64,000 bases of DNA from Neodontobutis hainanensis (Eukaryota; Chordata; Actinopteri; Gobiiformes; Odontobutidae), in contig JALDNG010000006.1 in NCBI GenBank assembly GCA_024349245.1, positions 7,767,001 through 7,831,000 on the forward strand, written 5' to 3'. Made by a program: the position numbers and the translations under genes. Positions within the stretch are counted from its first letter, which is position 1. Every line of letters starts with the position of its first letter. Below the pieces are notes generated by a model. That model was not told the origin of the DNA. It saw only the letters and a program-made list of their open reading frames with translations, and did not search any database. Shown piece by piece: positions 1-11,800 of this stretch.

Positions 1-3000
1 CTCCTAATTACAGGGGAGGGGCCGGCTGACAGGCGAGCCATCACAGATCCCCCACAGGCCGGAGGCTGGGAACGCTACAAACACCCGCTGCTGTCTCCCA
101 AATATGACTACGATGTCCAACTGTCACTGGGGAGCCTTCACTGGCAAAACCCAAGGGCCCAGAGAGAGATATTAAAGACATGAGAGGAATTGGCAGAGTT
201 TGGGCTAACCGGGGTATGCTTGAGAAGTTGAAGTGGGAAGCTGGGGGCATGGCCAAAGTGTCATTCAAAGCAAAGTGGAGTTTGGACAGGGCAGAAACAT
301 CACACATGCATTTCTCCTGCTCTTATCAGTGGGGAGGGAGAGATATTAGAGGAAGGGAAAACTTAGTTAAAAAATACATTTATCTTTATTCAGGACATAA
401 GATACAGTACAGGACTGGTCTCTCTGTTGTTGTTTTAACCTAAGAGGTTAAAAAAAGTAGCCTGTTTCAAAATTATAAGTTCACTTGCTGTTCAATGCAA
501 AAGATGAAGTTCCACTGAAATAAAAAGTGCTGAAATGTTCAGTGAGTCCAACACTCTCCACATGCTGTGTGTGGGCATGCATATGTGTGAACGTGCACAG
601 GGAGGTATAATCCACTCAAGGCAGTAATGCTCCATTGCTGTTAGGGTCTGAGAGAATCTGACACTGACCCTTCACATACAGTATTCAGATGAAATAATCA
701 ACACAATCTTGAGCGAAAAGTGCAAATGGAAGAGTGGTCTCTCCAGGCAGCGCTGAGATCCCAGAAAGTGCCCTGTGCCCCACTGGCAGTGCTCACCTCA
801 CCCTGAGAGGCAAGACAACAAAACCATTTGATAAATCATGAATAGTCACAGTTGTGCAAGTTGCTGTGACCATTCCTAAAATTTATTATGGGGATTACAC
901 ACAAAATCACACAATGTAACATTTTAAAATGTGTTATGAATGCCTCCCAGAATCCAATTCAAATCCTAGGTTACCAAATAAGCCTGAACAAATCCCCCAC
1001 ATTGAGTTCTTCCTCCTTTGAAGACTTGAGAGGTCTGGTCTGCAGGGCAGGTTTTACTACACCATGCAGACACCTCAGCAGACACAGAGGAGGATCAGCG
1101 CGGCAGGTGCAGAAAGACCACTTCAGACCTCTCACAGCCATGAATACTTTTAATTTAAAATGTAAAATGTAAAAAAATATATTATTTGTTGCATATACAC
1201 AAAAACATAGTACAGTAAATATACATAAATGTATATATTATATTTACAGTTTTCTGAAAACAGCTGATGATTTTGAAACTTAAAGTTCAAGTTCAAAGTT
1301 CAATAGTTGTCTTCAGGCAACAGAAGACAGCCTTATACAGGTTCTTGACGGGTTTTGCAGGCACTTTGACATTGGTTCTTGCGTTTTGTTGTTTGTTGGT
1401 GGACTCCTGTACAAACACAACACAAACAATTATGGCAATAATTAAAATATATGTTATTTTTAATGGAAAAGGTATATACTCTGGAACCGGATTATTTGGA
1501 CTCTTTTGATGTGCCTTGTAAAGAATTACATAGAAAATGGAATTTACAAAACTGTATATTTTTGTTCATATAAAGTCAGACGTATGCCCTGATTAGCTTG
1601 AATTGTCTTGAATTGTCTGCTCACATCATCTGGTCCCAAAGCGACTCTGAAAGGGCCTTAGGGACTTTAATCATCGGGAGGACCCTGGATGTGCTGACCT
1701 GTGTCAGATATATGTTACATTACACACAGCTTTAGTTCTTTTGTGGTGAATACGGGAAAAGCCTCTGTTTGGACCTCTTCTGTTGCACCTTATTCTTTGG
1801 ATATTTTTTGCAAAGCAGCAGTGGTAGGGTATCTATCAAACCTGCCAGGCTAATTAAAATACAGCCTGCGATTATCCTCCTCCACAACATCTCTGCACAT
1901 GTCTTTTCCACAAACACATTATCTCTGGGTTCATGTGGCGCTAATTCAAGAAAAGGTTTTCTCTGTCTACAAAGCACCAGAAAAGCTCTAGCAAAAAAAA
2001 GAAAAAAAAATTAAACTAAAGGAAAAATAAATAAATAAAATCTTTGGTAATACTCAAACTATGTTAAATTAAAACCCACTTGGATGTAAATTTCCAGCTG
2101 AATATCTTTTTTAAAATTTGTATTTACATGAAACACTTTTGAACAGCTATAAAATAAATTCACCAACACATTCCTCAAATTCAGCCAAGCAAATACGACG
2201 CAGGACTGGAGAGTTAAGTAGCTTCTACTTTAAGACTTTATAAAGAACCAGTGTTTCATCTATATCAACCAATCTGGTGAGTTAGGTGTTGGTATGAGAC
2301 GGGTGGGCCTGCAGGTTGACAGGGGAGCTAAGATAAAAGCTGCGAGTCGCTGGGAGCCGGCGCCAGAGGCGCTCTCTGCGCCTGCCTCTAAACGGCCTTT
2401 TAACGAACACGGTCCCCACGGAGGACGCTCTTTACATTTCATACATTATTTAGCCGTTTTACTGGGAACTGTCTGATATCTGTAGCAGACCTCATGCAGC
2501 ACCACAAGGGCTGAACGGCACAACATGAAAAAGACATGATGAAATAACAAGGCGGGTTAGTGGATACAGGACATTTGATCAGATCACTGCACGGGCCCCA
2601 ATGGGGACTAAAAGTCAAGAGGCTAATGTGGCACTATTAAAAAAGTACCTGATGTGTTGAGTGTTGAACCTGAAAGCTGTCAGAACACACCTAATCGGAT
2701 GATAAGTTGACTGCTGTAAACAGTGAGCTCTGAATAAAGAAAGTATAGGCCATTAAGACCAGAGTCTGATACCTGAATCTTCAAACACATCGCCTCCGTC
2801 CTCAGGCCTCGCGTCCACATCCAAACAAATCCATTATCCACGCGCGGTACTCCTGATCGACATCTGTCACAAAAACACATCAGTCAGACAAGTTCAGGTG
2901 TACACAGTGTAAGCGAGTGATGTGTGCGCACCCTTTACTTCTGACTTTTCGCTAGAGCCACGCAGAGCCAAATGACGCTCGTATCTGCAGTGTTTGAAAA

Positions 3001-3260
3001 TCTAAATCAATATTCAAATGTGGTTCAGGAGGAAAGCGGCGTGTCCGCGCGGCACAGTGCGCGATACTGCCTGTGACAGTGTGTAGGTGTGCACAAAGCC
3101 TCTTAAGATGAGACGTTTAAGACGCCGTGGAAAAACCCTCTGGTATTATTTTGAGATGGGCACGAGGGTTCAACATTCAAGTGACGTAGACGAGGCGTTT
3201 TGTCACTTGAATGAATGAATGCTACAGTGAGTGGCACAACAACACACTCGTTATAGTGCA
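1..3260. other. Upstream intergenic region of otx2, no gene seen
   Basis: I see no coding exon here: the open frames are short, lack family resemblance and overlap on both strands. The first ~180 bases are repeat-poor and start with a TAATTA-type homeodomain core (CCTAATTACAG), so they could be a conserved non-coding element. The stretch 1140-1260 is very AT-rich. Around 1970-2040 there are A-rich simple sequences. Nothing here can be assigned a function from sequence alone. Confidence 0.5.
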
Positions 3261-3266
3261 AACCAC

Positions 3267-3314
3267 TTTTATTATTATTATTATTATTATTAATATTATT
3301 ATTATTATTAATAT

Positions 3315-3352
<38 letters not shown>

Positions 3353-3422
3353 TTAGTATTAGTAGTATACTAATACTAATACTACTAATACTACTACTAT
3401 AGTAGTAGTATTAGTATTGAAT
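3267..3422. repeat. Compound ATT/AGT trinucleotide repeat with inverted half
   Basis: The run begins as (ATT)n, passes into (AGT)n mixed with ATT, then flips at GTATAC near 3364-3369 into the complementary (ACT/AAT)n pattern, and finally returns to AGT. The two halves around GTATAC are close to reverse complements of each other, so single strands could fold into a long hairpin. It lies about 0.8 kb upstream of the putative otx2 promoter. Confidence 0.85.
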
Positions 3423-4039
3423 AGAGTAGAAAATAAAGAGTGAGTAAAATGTGGAGGAAGCGGCCTACCTTGTCCCTCCGGCGCGGGGCGGATGCTGGGG
3501 CTGATGCTGGGGCTGATGCTGGGGCGTTGAGCGGGCCTGTTGGAGGGTTGGCGGAGGGCTGTGCTGGAGCTGGTGCAGAGCCGCTGACCTGTGTGCGGCT
3601 GGTGACAGCGCAGTGGCGGGTCTATGCGGTGGAGAGGATACTTTTAAGGGAATAACTCTCTCTCTAAATCCCTTTTGGCGACGCGCTGGAATGTGGCATG
3701 TGCTTTTCCTACACATTTTGGGCTCCACTTTAAGTCTTCTACGAGGGGGTGTATTTAATAGATAAAGCCCAAACTATCGAGTTTTATGTTTTAGTTGATT
3801 TGATGTAGTTACTTTTATATTAAAAAATAAAAAAATAAAAAAATAAAACAATACATATGAAACATCATTTAAGAATGTGATCCGGTCTTTAGACACGCGT
3901 TTGTTGATGTGACTCCGAGTGTTTGGCTGCCTTAAAGAAGAAAGTCATATTTGGCCGAAGTAGAAATGATGAAAGTTGATAATAGTGACAGGCGTATGTT
4001 TACTTCTTCTCGGTGTGGCGCTGTGTGCTGGTGGGATGG

Positions 4040-4400
4040 ATGTTGTCACTCGCTCTCGCGCTGTCATTGGCTAAAAACTGTGCGTCAAAAAAAAAAAAAA
4101 AAAAAAGTAGCAGGAGACATTTGTTTCTCTCTAAAAAAAGGGAAAAAAACTCCCTGCCAGTGTGAGAGACGGAGCAGAGACAGAGCTCAGCACAGTCCTG
4201 CGGCTCCCATTGGCTGGCCCTCTGTACAAAATCCAACTCCAACCACTCCAACACACAACACATCCTCAGGCGAGGGCACCTCCTCCATCACTGCGCCCTG
4301 CACTGTGCCGCTCTCTCTCAGCACAACTTCCGCGGCTGCTTCTCTGGCTTCCTTCGCTTTTTTCTCTCTTTTTTGGTGCACCATCTGCACGCGCTGCTCC
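4040..4400 (+). promoter_or_regulatory. otx2: Probable otx2 promoter region
   Basis: Two CCAAT-box cores in inverted orientation (CATTGGCT) occur at about 4064-4071 and 4208-4215. They sit just upstream of a stretch that ends in a good splice donor at 4526. A 20-nt A run lies between them (about 4087-4106). I see no clear TATA box, and the start site is not visible. The assignment rests on position 5' of otx2 and on the CCAAT elements; it is an inference. Confidence 0.35.
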
Positions 4401-4525
4401 TGCTCGAGTTCAGTTTCATCTATTTGACCAAATCAAAAAAAAAAAAGGACCAAGCTTTGTGCGCTCCGCTACTGTGCTCTTTCTGGAGGAAGCAGTGCCA
4501 AGAACTTGACTCTCTTTCAAACCGG
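4400..4525 (+). other. otx2: Putative non-coding first exon of otx2
   Basis: The sequence ends in ACCGG|GTACGT, a plausible donor at 4526, and the coding exon that starts at 5845 has a clean acceptor (CTGAAACAG|GAG). Vertebrate OTX2 genes have at least one 5' non-coding exon separated from the ATG exon by an intron. The left edge is not determined here; 4400 is only a guess. The intron 4526-5844 would be about 1.3 kb, is very AT-rich and shows no coding signal. Confidence 0.4.
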
Positions 4526-5844
4526 GTACGTTTTTATTAAAAGTATTATTTTTAAAATTATTATTATTACAATTATTGTTATTAAAATTATTATTATTAT
4601 TATTTAAATATTAGGTAGGGTAAATGAGTCGACTAAAACACTGTCAATTTATGTTTTTGCAACGTTTTAATCAAAAACAGCAACCAAATGTTGTTTTTTA
4701 ACATTTTTAACATTAACCCCTGTATTTTTTTTTACTTTAATAATTTTTATTGTGGGATATATATTGATAGTTCTTAGAAAGATAACACTGTGGCCCGTGC
4801 TAGTAATAATTTGATTCTACTTTTTAATATGATTATTTAATTGTGATGTGGTGTAGGCCTGTGGGAAGCCGTATTGGGGCCTTTCTCTCTCTGGAGATGA
4901 ATAATTGATCACCAATCCACGAGTTCCAGGTTTTCTCAGAGCTGGACTTGTTCTTCTGAAAGGACAATCCCCCGCTAATAACACGTACTTAGTCATATTC
5001 AATTAGTAAAATGTATTTTAATTAGTAAAATTTATTTTTAATTAACAGATTTATGAGTGCGTAAAAGTGCAGTTAAGTGAAGAAAAGGGGGCGCTGGGTT
5101 CACTTGGACTGGACTGATCCCGAGGCGCAGCTCGCTGACACGCTACTCTCACTGTCTCCTTATTCAGCAACAACAAAACATTTGTCATAATTCACTCTGG
5201 TTCGGGGTAATTATTATTGAGCGGCGGTGCATTATAATAAAGCTCTGTTTAAGCGCGACAGATTGGGACGAGAGGGTTAAAACCGTTGGAGATGGAAGGA
5301 AAAAATGCAACTAATCAAGACGCGCAGTGGGGAGAATGGCTGAAGGTCACTGAAGTTGACGTGACAGCGATCACACATTACGCGTCTTCATTCCTGTTTA
5401 AAATTATAGCCCCAATCACGTGTTTGCAAGAAAAGCCCGAGAAGCCAACATGTTTTTTTTTCTGAATCAGTTTACAGCTTGGTTTTACGGCCATTTTGTT
5501 GCTGAAAATATTTGCTAATATATTTAAGTTTAAAAGTTGTCAGAACAAATAATAATAATTTAAATTATTTGTTCAAAAATAAAGGGGCTGTAGGTGAAAT
5601 GTATAGGCTACAGTAGGCAATGTGCGGACTTTTCCAGTGTCTATTTAATAAATAAGAGAACTAAGAGCCAAGCAGAGCTGGTGCCTCTGCTCTAACTAAC
5701 TCCGAGACTGAAAAGTACTAAAATATATATATATTTTTTTCAGTTACATGGAATTTTTTTTTCTTTACTGTTAGTTTTGACTCCACTGCGTATTATAATC
5801 TTTAGTGTGTGTGCGACAGCTAACGTGCATCTCTTCTGAAACAG

Positions 5845-6053
5845 GAGTACGCTCAAACGAGGAGCACGCGGACAACGGACGGTGTCAAGTCTCATTTAAG
5901 GAGCTCCTCCGATTTTCAAAATTTTTTCCAACTTCAGCCCCCAGACAAACATTAGCATGATGTCGTATCTAAAGCAACCACCTTACACAGTCAACGGGCT
6001 GAGCTTAACTACTTCCGGGATGGACCTTCTGCATCCGTCAGTGGGATATCCAG
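5845..6053 (+). other. otx2: otx2 ATG exon (5' UTR plus residues 1-32)
   Basis: The acceptor is CTTCTGAAACAG|GAG, and the donor is GGATATCCAG|GTGGGT with one base carried over (phase 1). The first 112 nt are 5' UTR. The two adjacent ATG codons (5957, 5960) encode the conserved double methionine. Confidence 0.8.
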
Positions 6054-7451
6054 GTGGGTTCTCTCATAAATGTGATACATGTAAATGACTTTTGAACACG
6101 GTGGGTTAGTTTCATGTCATTCTTTTATTTTAGTTTAATTTTTTTTACTAAAAAGCAGACCGTGAGCTGAAGGTCTATTTATTTCCCACAAATGACAACT
6201 GTATATCACAGAGGGCTCGTGCGTAATTACGCATAAAACTCCTAATTATAGACCTGTGGCGTCTTTAATGTAATCAGTGCTTTGTCTGTACGAACGCATA
6301 TAGGATTAACATGTGTTTTTTTTTTTCTATTGTTGCAGCAACGCCGCGGAAGCAAAGACGAGAGAGGACTACTTTCACACGCGCTCAGCTGGATGTTCTG
6401 GAGGCACTGTTCGCCAAAACTCGGTATCCGGATATATTCATGCGCGAAGAGGTGGCCCTGAAAATCAACCTCCCCGAGTCACGTGTGCAGGTGAGAATTT
6501 ACAACAAGTGTAAAAGGCCCAGGAAACCAGGTCTGATCAAAATAGTGTTCAATCAAACTATTTTACTTAAACTATTTTTAAACTAAATTATATCACATTC
6601 ATTTCCATATTATCAAAAACAGCCTAAATCTTAAAAGTGAGATTTCTCGTATGGTTTTCCATGAGTTAAAATTTAAATAAATTACATCGGGTCCTTTTTG
6701 CAAGCGGTTGATAAAAATGACAGTGAACTCCTGTCTAAGATAAGACTAAGATATTTAGTAAGCAACGCAAAAAATGTCAGTTAAAGAGAGAGGCCCACTA
6801 ATACTTTGTGTGTGTTTGACTGTTAAGGTGTGGTTCAAGAATCGGCGGGCCAAGTGTCGCCAGCAGCAACAGCAGCAGCAGAACGGGGGCCAGAACAAGG
6901 TGCGACCGGCCAAGAAGAAGAGTTCCCCCGCAAGAGAAGTGAGCTCGGAGAGCGGCGCCAGTGGCCAGTTCACGCCCCCCACCAGCACCACCACAGTCCC
7001 CGCTATCTCCACCAGCAGCGCGCCGGTGTCCATCTGGAGCCCGGCGTCCATCTCGCCCCTGTCAGACCCCTTGTCTACCTCGTCCTCGTGCATGCAGAGG
7101 TCCTATCCCATGACGTACACGCAAGCCTCGGGCTACAGCCAGGGCTACGCCGGCTCCACGTCCTACTTCGGCGGAATGGACTGCAGCTCTTACCTTACCC
7201 CCATGCACCACCAGCTGTCTGGCCCCGGCTCCACTCTCAGCCCGATGAGCACGAACGCCGTCACGAGCCATCTGAACCAGTCCCCTGCGCCCCTGTCCAC
7301 CCAGGGCTACGGGACGTCCGGCCTGGGCTTCAACTCCACCGCGGAATGCTTGGATTACAAGGACCAGGCGGCGTCCTGGAAGCTCAACTTCAATGCAGAC
7401 TGCTTGGATTATAAAGACCAAACGTCCTCTTGGAAATTCCAGGTCCTGTGA
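5957..7451 (+). CDS. otx2: Orthodenticle homeobox protein OTX2
   Basis: The protein is a paired-like homeodomain transcription factor that acts in the nucleus and specifies anterior head, forebrain-midbrain and eye fates. Coding exons are 5957-6053, 6339-6490 and 6828-7451 (97 + 152 + 624 nt, 290 residues; human OTX2 is 289). The N-terminus MMSYLKQPPY and the motif LSLTTSGMDLLHPSVGYP are OTX hallmarks. The homeodomain covers about residues 38-97 and ends in WFKNRRAKCRQQ; the lysine in WFK is the K50 that gives TAATCC specificity. A short glutamine run, a Ser/Thr/Pro-rich middle with SIWSPASISPLSDPLS, and the duplicated C-terminal OTX tail (CLDYKDQ...SWK twice, ending WKFQVL) follow. All introns are GT-AG and keep frame. 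ATG at 5957 was chosen because it matches the family start. By synteny it would be the otx2b-type copy of teleosts. Confidence 0.97.
6339..6490 (+). other. otx2: otx2 exon encoding most of the homeodomain
   Basis: The exon begins after TTGTTGCAG and ends at CGTGTGCAG|GTGAGA. It encodes ATPRKQRRERTTFTRAQLDV and onward to ESRVQ. The split between Q and VWFKNRR is the conserved intron position inside the third helix of OTX homeodomains. Confidence 0.95.
6868..6894 (+). repeat. otx2: CAG/CAA run in otx2 encoding a Gln tract
   Basis: Mixed CAG and CAA codons directly after the homeodomain encode the glutamine tract that vertebrate OTX2 carries at the same place. The interruption by CAA makes large slippage less likely. 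Confidence 0.85.
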
Positions 7452-8095
7452 ACAGTGCAGCACAGCCCTCAGTAAAAACAGAAACTTGCGGGACGGCGCT
7501 CCCAGGGGCTTAGCTGTGGGCATCACAGTCTAATTTATTCACGAGCGCTATGTGCACCTCTGCGAGAGACACCTGTTGAGGACGCACCCTCAGCCACGGA
7601 ATAAATGTGTGAAAAACAGGGCGGTCAGACCGGTGCCCTGAGGGGCGCAGGACGGACCTCTTTAGGCCACTTCTCTTCAGTAAGCTATGAAGAGACACGT
7701 CACGAGGACGCTGTGTGGACATGGATGCACTACTTTATTTAAGAAAAAAAGTGTTTATAAGGAATCAATATGTAGTTTCTAAGAGACAATCAGTGTGTGT
7801 CTTATATAAATGGTACATCAGTGTTTTTTTTTTATTATTATTATTTGTGATAGCCTTCAAACTGTGATCTGTTGTATTGTATGCAATTTGTGAGCCCCTC
7901 ACATCAGACTGCAGTGACTCTTGGACGGACACAATAATGGTAATGGTTCAGAAAGTGGCTGGGCTTAGTCCAGTGGAAAAGACTGCGGGCCTGCTCCCCT
8001 CATTGATTCCACTCGGTCATTGTGGATCCGCTCTGGCTCCAAAGACGGAGTGACCTCACTGCTCCAACTCTCAATAAAGGTCCTGAGCTCACTCT
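7452..8095 (+). other. otx2: otx2 3' UTR with polyadenylation signal
   Basis: No coding continues after the TGA at 7449-7451. A canonical AATAAA at 8073-8078 inside CTCAATAAAGGTCC is the best placed signal and would give a 3' UTR of about 640 nt. An earlier AATAAA at about 7601 is also possible. The end is not proven from sequence. Confidence 0.5.
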
Positions 8096-8339
8096 TCACT
8101 CGTTTATTCAGAGGCCGTCTTTGTGTGTGTGCTACTGTTGTGTGGATGGGGCAGTTAGTGTCACCTTTTAGCGCTACATTATCTATATTTCACATGAGCT
8201 TAAATTATTTGAGCACATTTTAATCCACGTGCCGTGATTCTCACTGTGGTTTAGACTGAGGCGGCTGTGGTAAATAGTATTTCTTTTATTCGTGGCTCGG
8301 GCGGGTGGCGCGATTTCCGGCGGCTCAGTTGAACAAAGA

Positions 8340-8395
8340 GAGAAAAGAGATTTAATCCCGGCCTCCAAGAGATGTTAATCCCAATATTTTTGCGG
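8340..8395 (+). promoter_or_regulatory. Pair of TTAATCCC motifs, candidate OTX sites
   Basis: TAATCC occurs at 8353-8358 and 8376-8381, both inside the 8-mer TTAATCCC and both in the same orientation, 23 bases apart. TAATCC is the known K50 homeodomain (OTX/bicoid class) core. The pair lies about 0.9 kb downstream of the otx2 stop. Function is inferred only. Confidence 0.3.
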
Positions 8396-8699
8396 CGGGG
8401 TTTGTGTGAGGCGCGGGGGCCCCCATCCAGAGCCCCCGAATGATCCCAGAGTGCTCTCTGTCTGTATCATAAAATATAGGCTAATAATCGTGAAATAAAT
8501 GCTGTATATGTGGGTTGCTGTTTAATCTTCAACACTTATTTATATCAAATACCTTTAATTGAAACAAATATTGTCCGTGTGTTTTTGAACAAACCTATTC
8601 AGCGAACATTTATTTAAATAGGAGTCACAAACCTAAATAAAGAAATGGGTTTTATTAATGCGCTTATTACATTAAGTTTGTGTTGTTGCTGTAAACTTG

Positions 8700-8890
8700 A
8701 AGTGCGCGCGGATGGGCTGTGTAATGAGTGAGTCCTCGTGGCTCTGCAGTGAGCTAATTGTTAGAAGTCCAACATTCAATTAGCATCCTTGACATTGCCA
8801 ATAATCTCCCTTTCATTGCAGTCTCGCTAAAGGAGCACACTAATTAAAAGCGTTGCTTGAAATAATCAAAGCGTTAAAAGAGAAGAGCCA
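8700..8890. promoter_or_regulatory. Candidate conserved non-coding element downstream of otx2
   Basis: This repeat-poor block carries several homeodomain cores in a short space: GCTAATTG, CAATTAGC and CTAATTAA, plus CAATAATC. There is no coding frame. Such clusters are usual in enhancers of developmental homeobox genes, but only a cross-species alignment would tell. Confidence 0.3.
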
Positions 8891-11800
8891 CTTTGATTCC
8901 TGGGCTGCGCGCGGCCACAAGGTGTGCGCCTGCTCTGTGTGGACTGACTACAGTGTCCGCGTGTCCCTCTGTACTTGGAAAAGTGGACATTACACCAGTG
9001 CGTATTAATTGCCTTTGTTGTACCATATTCATGAGCACATTTTCGCGCTGGGAATTACCAGGCCACAGACACAAGCAGACACTGAAAAACAAAAAGAAAT
9101 GGACCGAGGAGGCGGGGTTGTTGGGTAAACAAAGACACTATTGAACTTGGAAACAACAGCAAAGGCCGAATTTAATATTCTGTGAATAAAGATGAGCCGT
9201 GTCTCCTCACGACGCTCTGCGCAGGCGCTAGGACGCTCAGATACGCACTAATCCAGGCCAGCTTTTGCAAAGTTCCCAGTCTTTTTGACTAATTCATTTT
9301 CAGGACATAACCAGCATCATAATTTCTCTCCTCACTCAGAATAATTCTGACTATTGCTGGGTTTTTTTTGTTTTTGTTTTTTTTGTTTAAACGTAATCAA
9401 TGACAAATAAGCAGGCTCGCATGGTCAACTCAAATTAAAAAAAAATCAAGGCCATACCGTGATGTTAGGCTACATTATGGTTCTAACAGCCTTTGTTTCA
9501 AACTCCACATCATAGTGAAAAATGTAATAAATAAATAACAAAATACGAGTGATTTTCCCGCAGAACACTATACATTACAGAACATCTGAAACAATTACAC
9601 GTGTGGGATCTACTCTTTAAATTCACATTTTTTCAGGTTTTCCACTACGCGCTGGAACTCTGATATAATTACAAATTCAGGGGGAAAGTACAGAAAAAGT
9701 GACTAAACGGAGTTATAGGCCCAGTCAACATTCCCAGATCCACGTGCATCACGTGAGACGTGAAGACTTGTTACTCTAACCTTTAAAGTGCACAAGTCAA
9801 TAAAACAACAGTCCACAGCAACTTTTAATCAGTGCGACACATAATGGGGCCTCACAGCGCGGTGATCCCTGGGCTCACGGTATCTCTGCCCGCTCGACAA
9901 CCAGCTCCAAAAGTCCGAAACTTTAGCCACTATGAAAATGACCCAGGGTGGTTTAACAAGCTTTGTTACAACAATCCATCTCTGACTTCCATTTGTTTAT
10001 TGGCCACAGCTTGTGCGCAATGACGCTGGAGCCAAGCCGCTGCAGTTCTATTAAAAATGGCCAAACTTCTATTATGAAAGTGAACATAATTTAAACTGAA
10101 TAAATATTGTTTTATTTTCAGAAGACGTATCCACAGAGTTGCAATCCCAAAAAATAAATAAAAGGTAAGTGATTTATGAGTAGAAATAAAAATCAATAAA
10201 ACAATAATAAATCATATCTTAAACTAATCCAATAGTATCCAGTTTAAAAGTGCTTATCCAGGCTTATAGTCGACATTTTCTGAAATTATTTAAGTTTGTG
10301 GCATCATCATCATCAATGAATTTGATAATCTTGTCATGGATTAAATTAAAAGGGTCTGTATATTCTACATAATAACAGATTTGGACGTTTTAAAAAATCA
10401 ACTCTGAAGAGATTTGAAGTAAGCGCAGTAAAAAGCCTGTTATTTTAATTTCTCTGACTGCTAACATATAAATCCACGGATTTACACAGATTTGCCACTG
10501 ATAATGGGAGAGGAAAGGCCACACAGAGTACCAGCACCACTTGATCTATTCTAGACAATGGTAGGAAAAAAATACTCAAAGCCCTTCAACAGGCCCCCAT
10601 GTGAATTTGGCTGCCCCATGACCAGACATCCCACAGCCTTATGAACACGGCTCTGGTTTACAATTCACACAGAGGGCCTACCAGTTCATTATGGCTGCCT
10701 GTTTCAACGTACTGTAGAGAGGTGAGCATATAGCCATCCATTATACACACATTTTTGCTATAGTCTATTAAGCCAGAGCAAACTCCATAAAGACATAAGA
10801 AGATTAGCAGATCTGAGCATATGTTAAAACACAATGTCACTGCTAATACCTAGTTAGTTAATACTCACCTAGTTTGAATAAAGAGGCAGTCTATTACTTC
10901 TACATTTGGCATTAAATCCGCTTTGAACAACAACAAAAAAAGTACAAGTCATCATTAAGTGCTCTTTAGGCTTTTGGGTCTTTTGGAGTGGTGCACCACT
11001 AACTGCACTATTCTCTGACCTCTTCAAAATCCCCCTTGCAATGGCAATAATCTATACCAGATTATAAAGAACCTTTGTATAAAAAAATATGTCAAAGGGT
11101 ATTGTACACATTATGTTGAGACCAAACACAATCAGCAAAAAATATCAAGTCTCTTTTTAATATTACACATTTACTCAGAGGTTGAAAAAGTGCTGTCTTT
11201 TACCAGTGCTATTTTTAAATTTAATTTTTTTTTTTTTTTAATGTAATCGTTTTTTGCAACAGAAATTCCACTCAGGTTGAAATCTATACTACACAAATGA
11301 GTGTGTGGTCTAAGCTGGTGTATTAAAGCACTGGGAAACATCACATCCACTTAACTGCACTCATGCCATACAAAAAGTCATAAAGAACATACAATAGATG
11401 TTTATAATACCATTTAACCATCACAGAGTGTGTTTTTGATGTGTTTTTTTCCCGCTCATACTTTTGGGAGAAATGTGGGGAACAAGTGACATTTGACATA
11501 GCATGTAAGCCTTGATCAAACTCCACAGTTAATGGCCTCAAACACACCTTTTGATCACAAATAGCTTACAAATTTAATGACTTCATGGTGAACCCGAGCC
11601 AATTTCTCTTCATTCTCCCTGTATTCTCACCACAGGCTGCACGGTTTATCAAAACTAAAAGCCACACTGTATCTCCAAAGGAAATAGTGGTGGAACAACA
11701 TCATTTATTCATTTCTTATTAATCCCTGGACCCATTACTCTGCCACTGATTCTGAGAGAGGATTTTCCTAGAGCTAGAATTTTAAAAAAGCACAATAATA

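Noticed and set aside
3951..4427. 158-codon plus-strand open frame before otx2
   Set aside because: It runs through a poly-A tract encoding lysines and Thr/Ser-rich low-complexity sequence in the promoter region; no family similarity.
6830..7414. 194-codon alternative plus frame in otx2 exon 4
   Set aside because: A +2 shadow of the homeobox exon, rich in Pro/His/Arg and lacking any domain.
7062..7526. 154-codon open frame antisense to otx2 exon 4
   Set aside because: It is a shadow of the GC-rich otx2 coding sequence; composition alone keeps it open.
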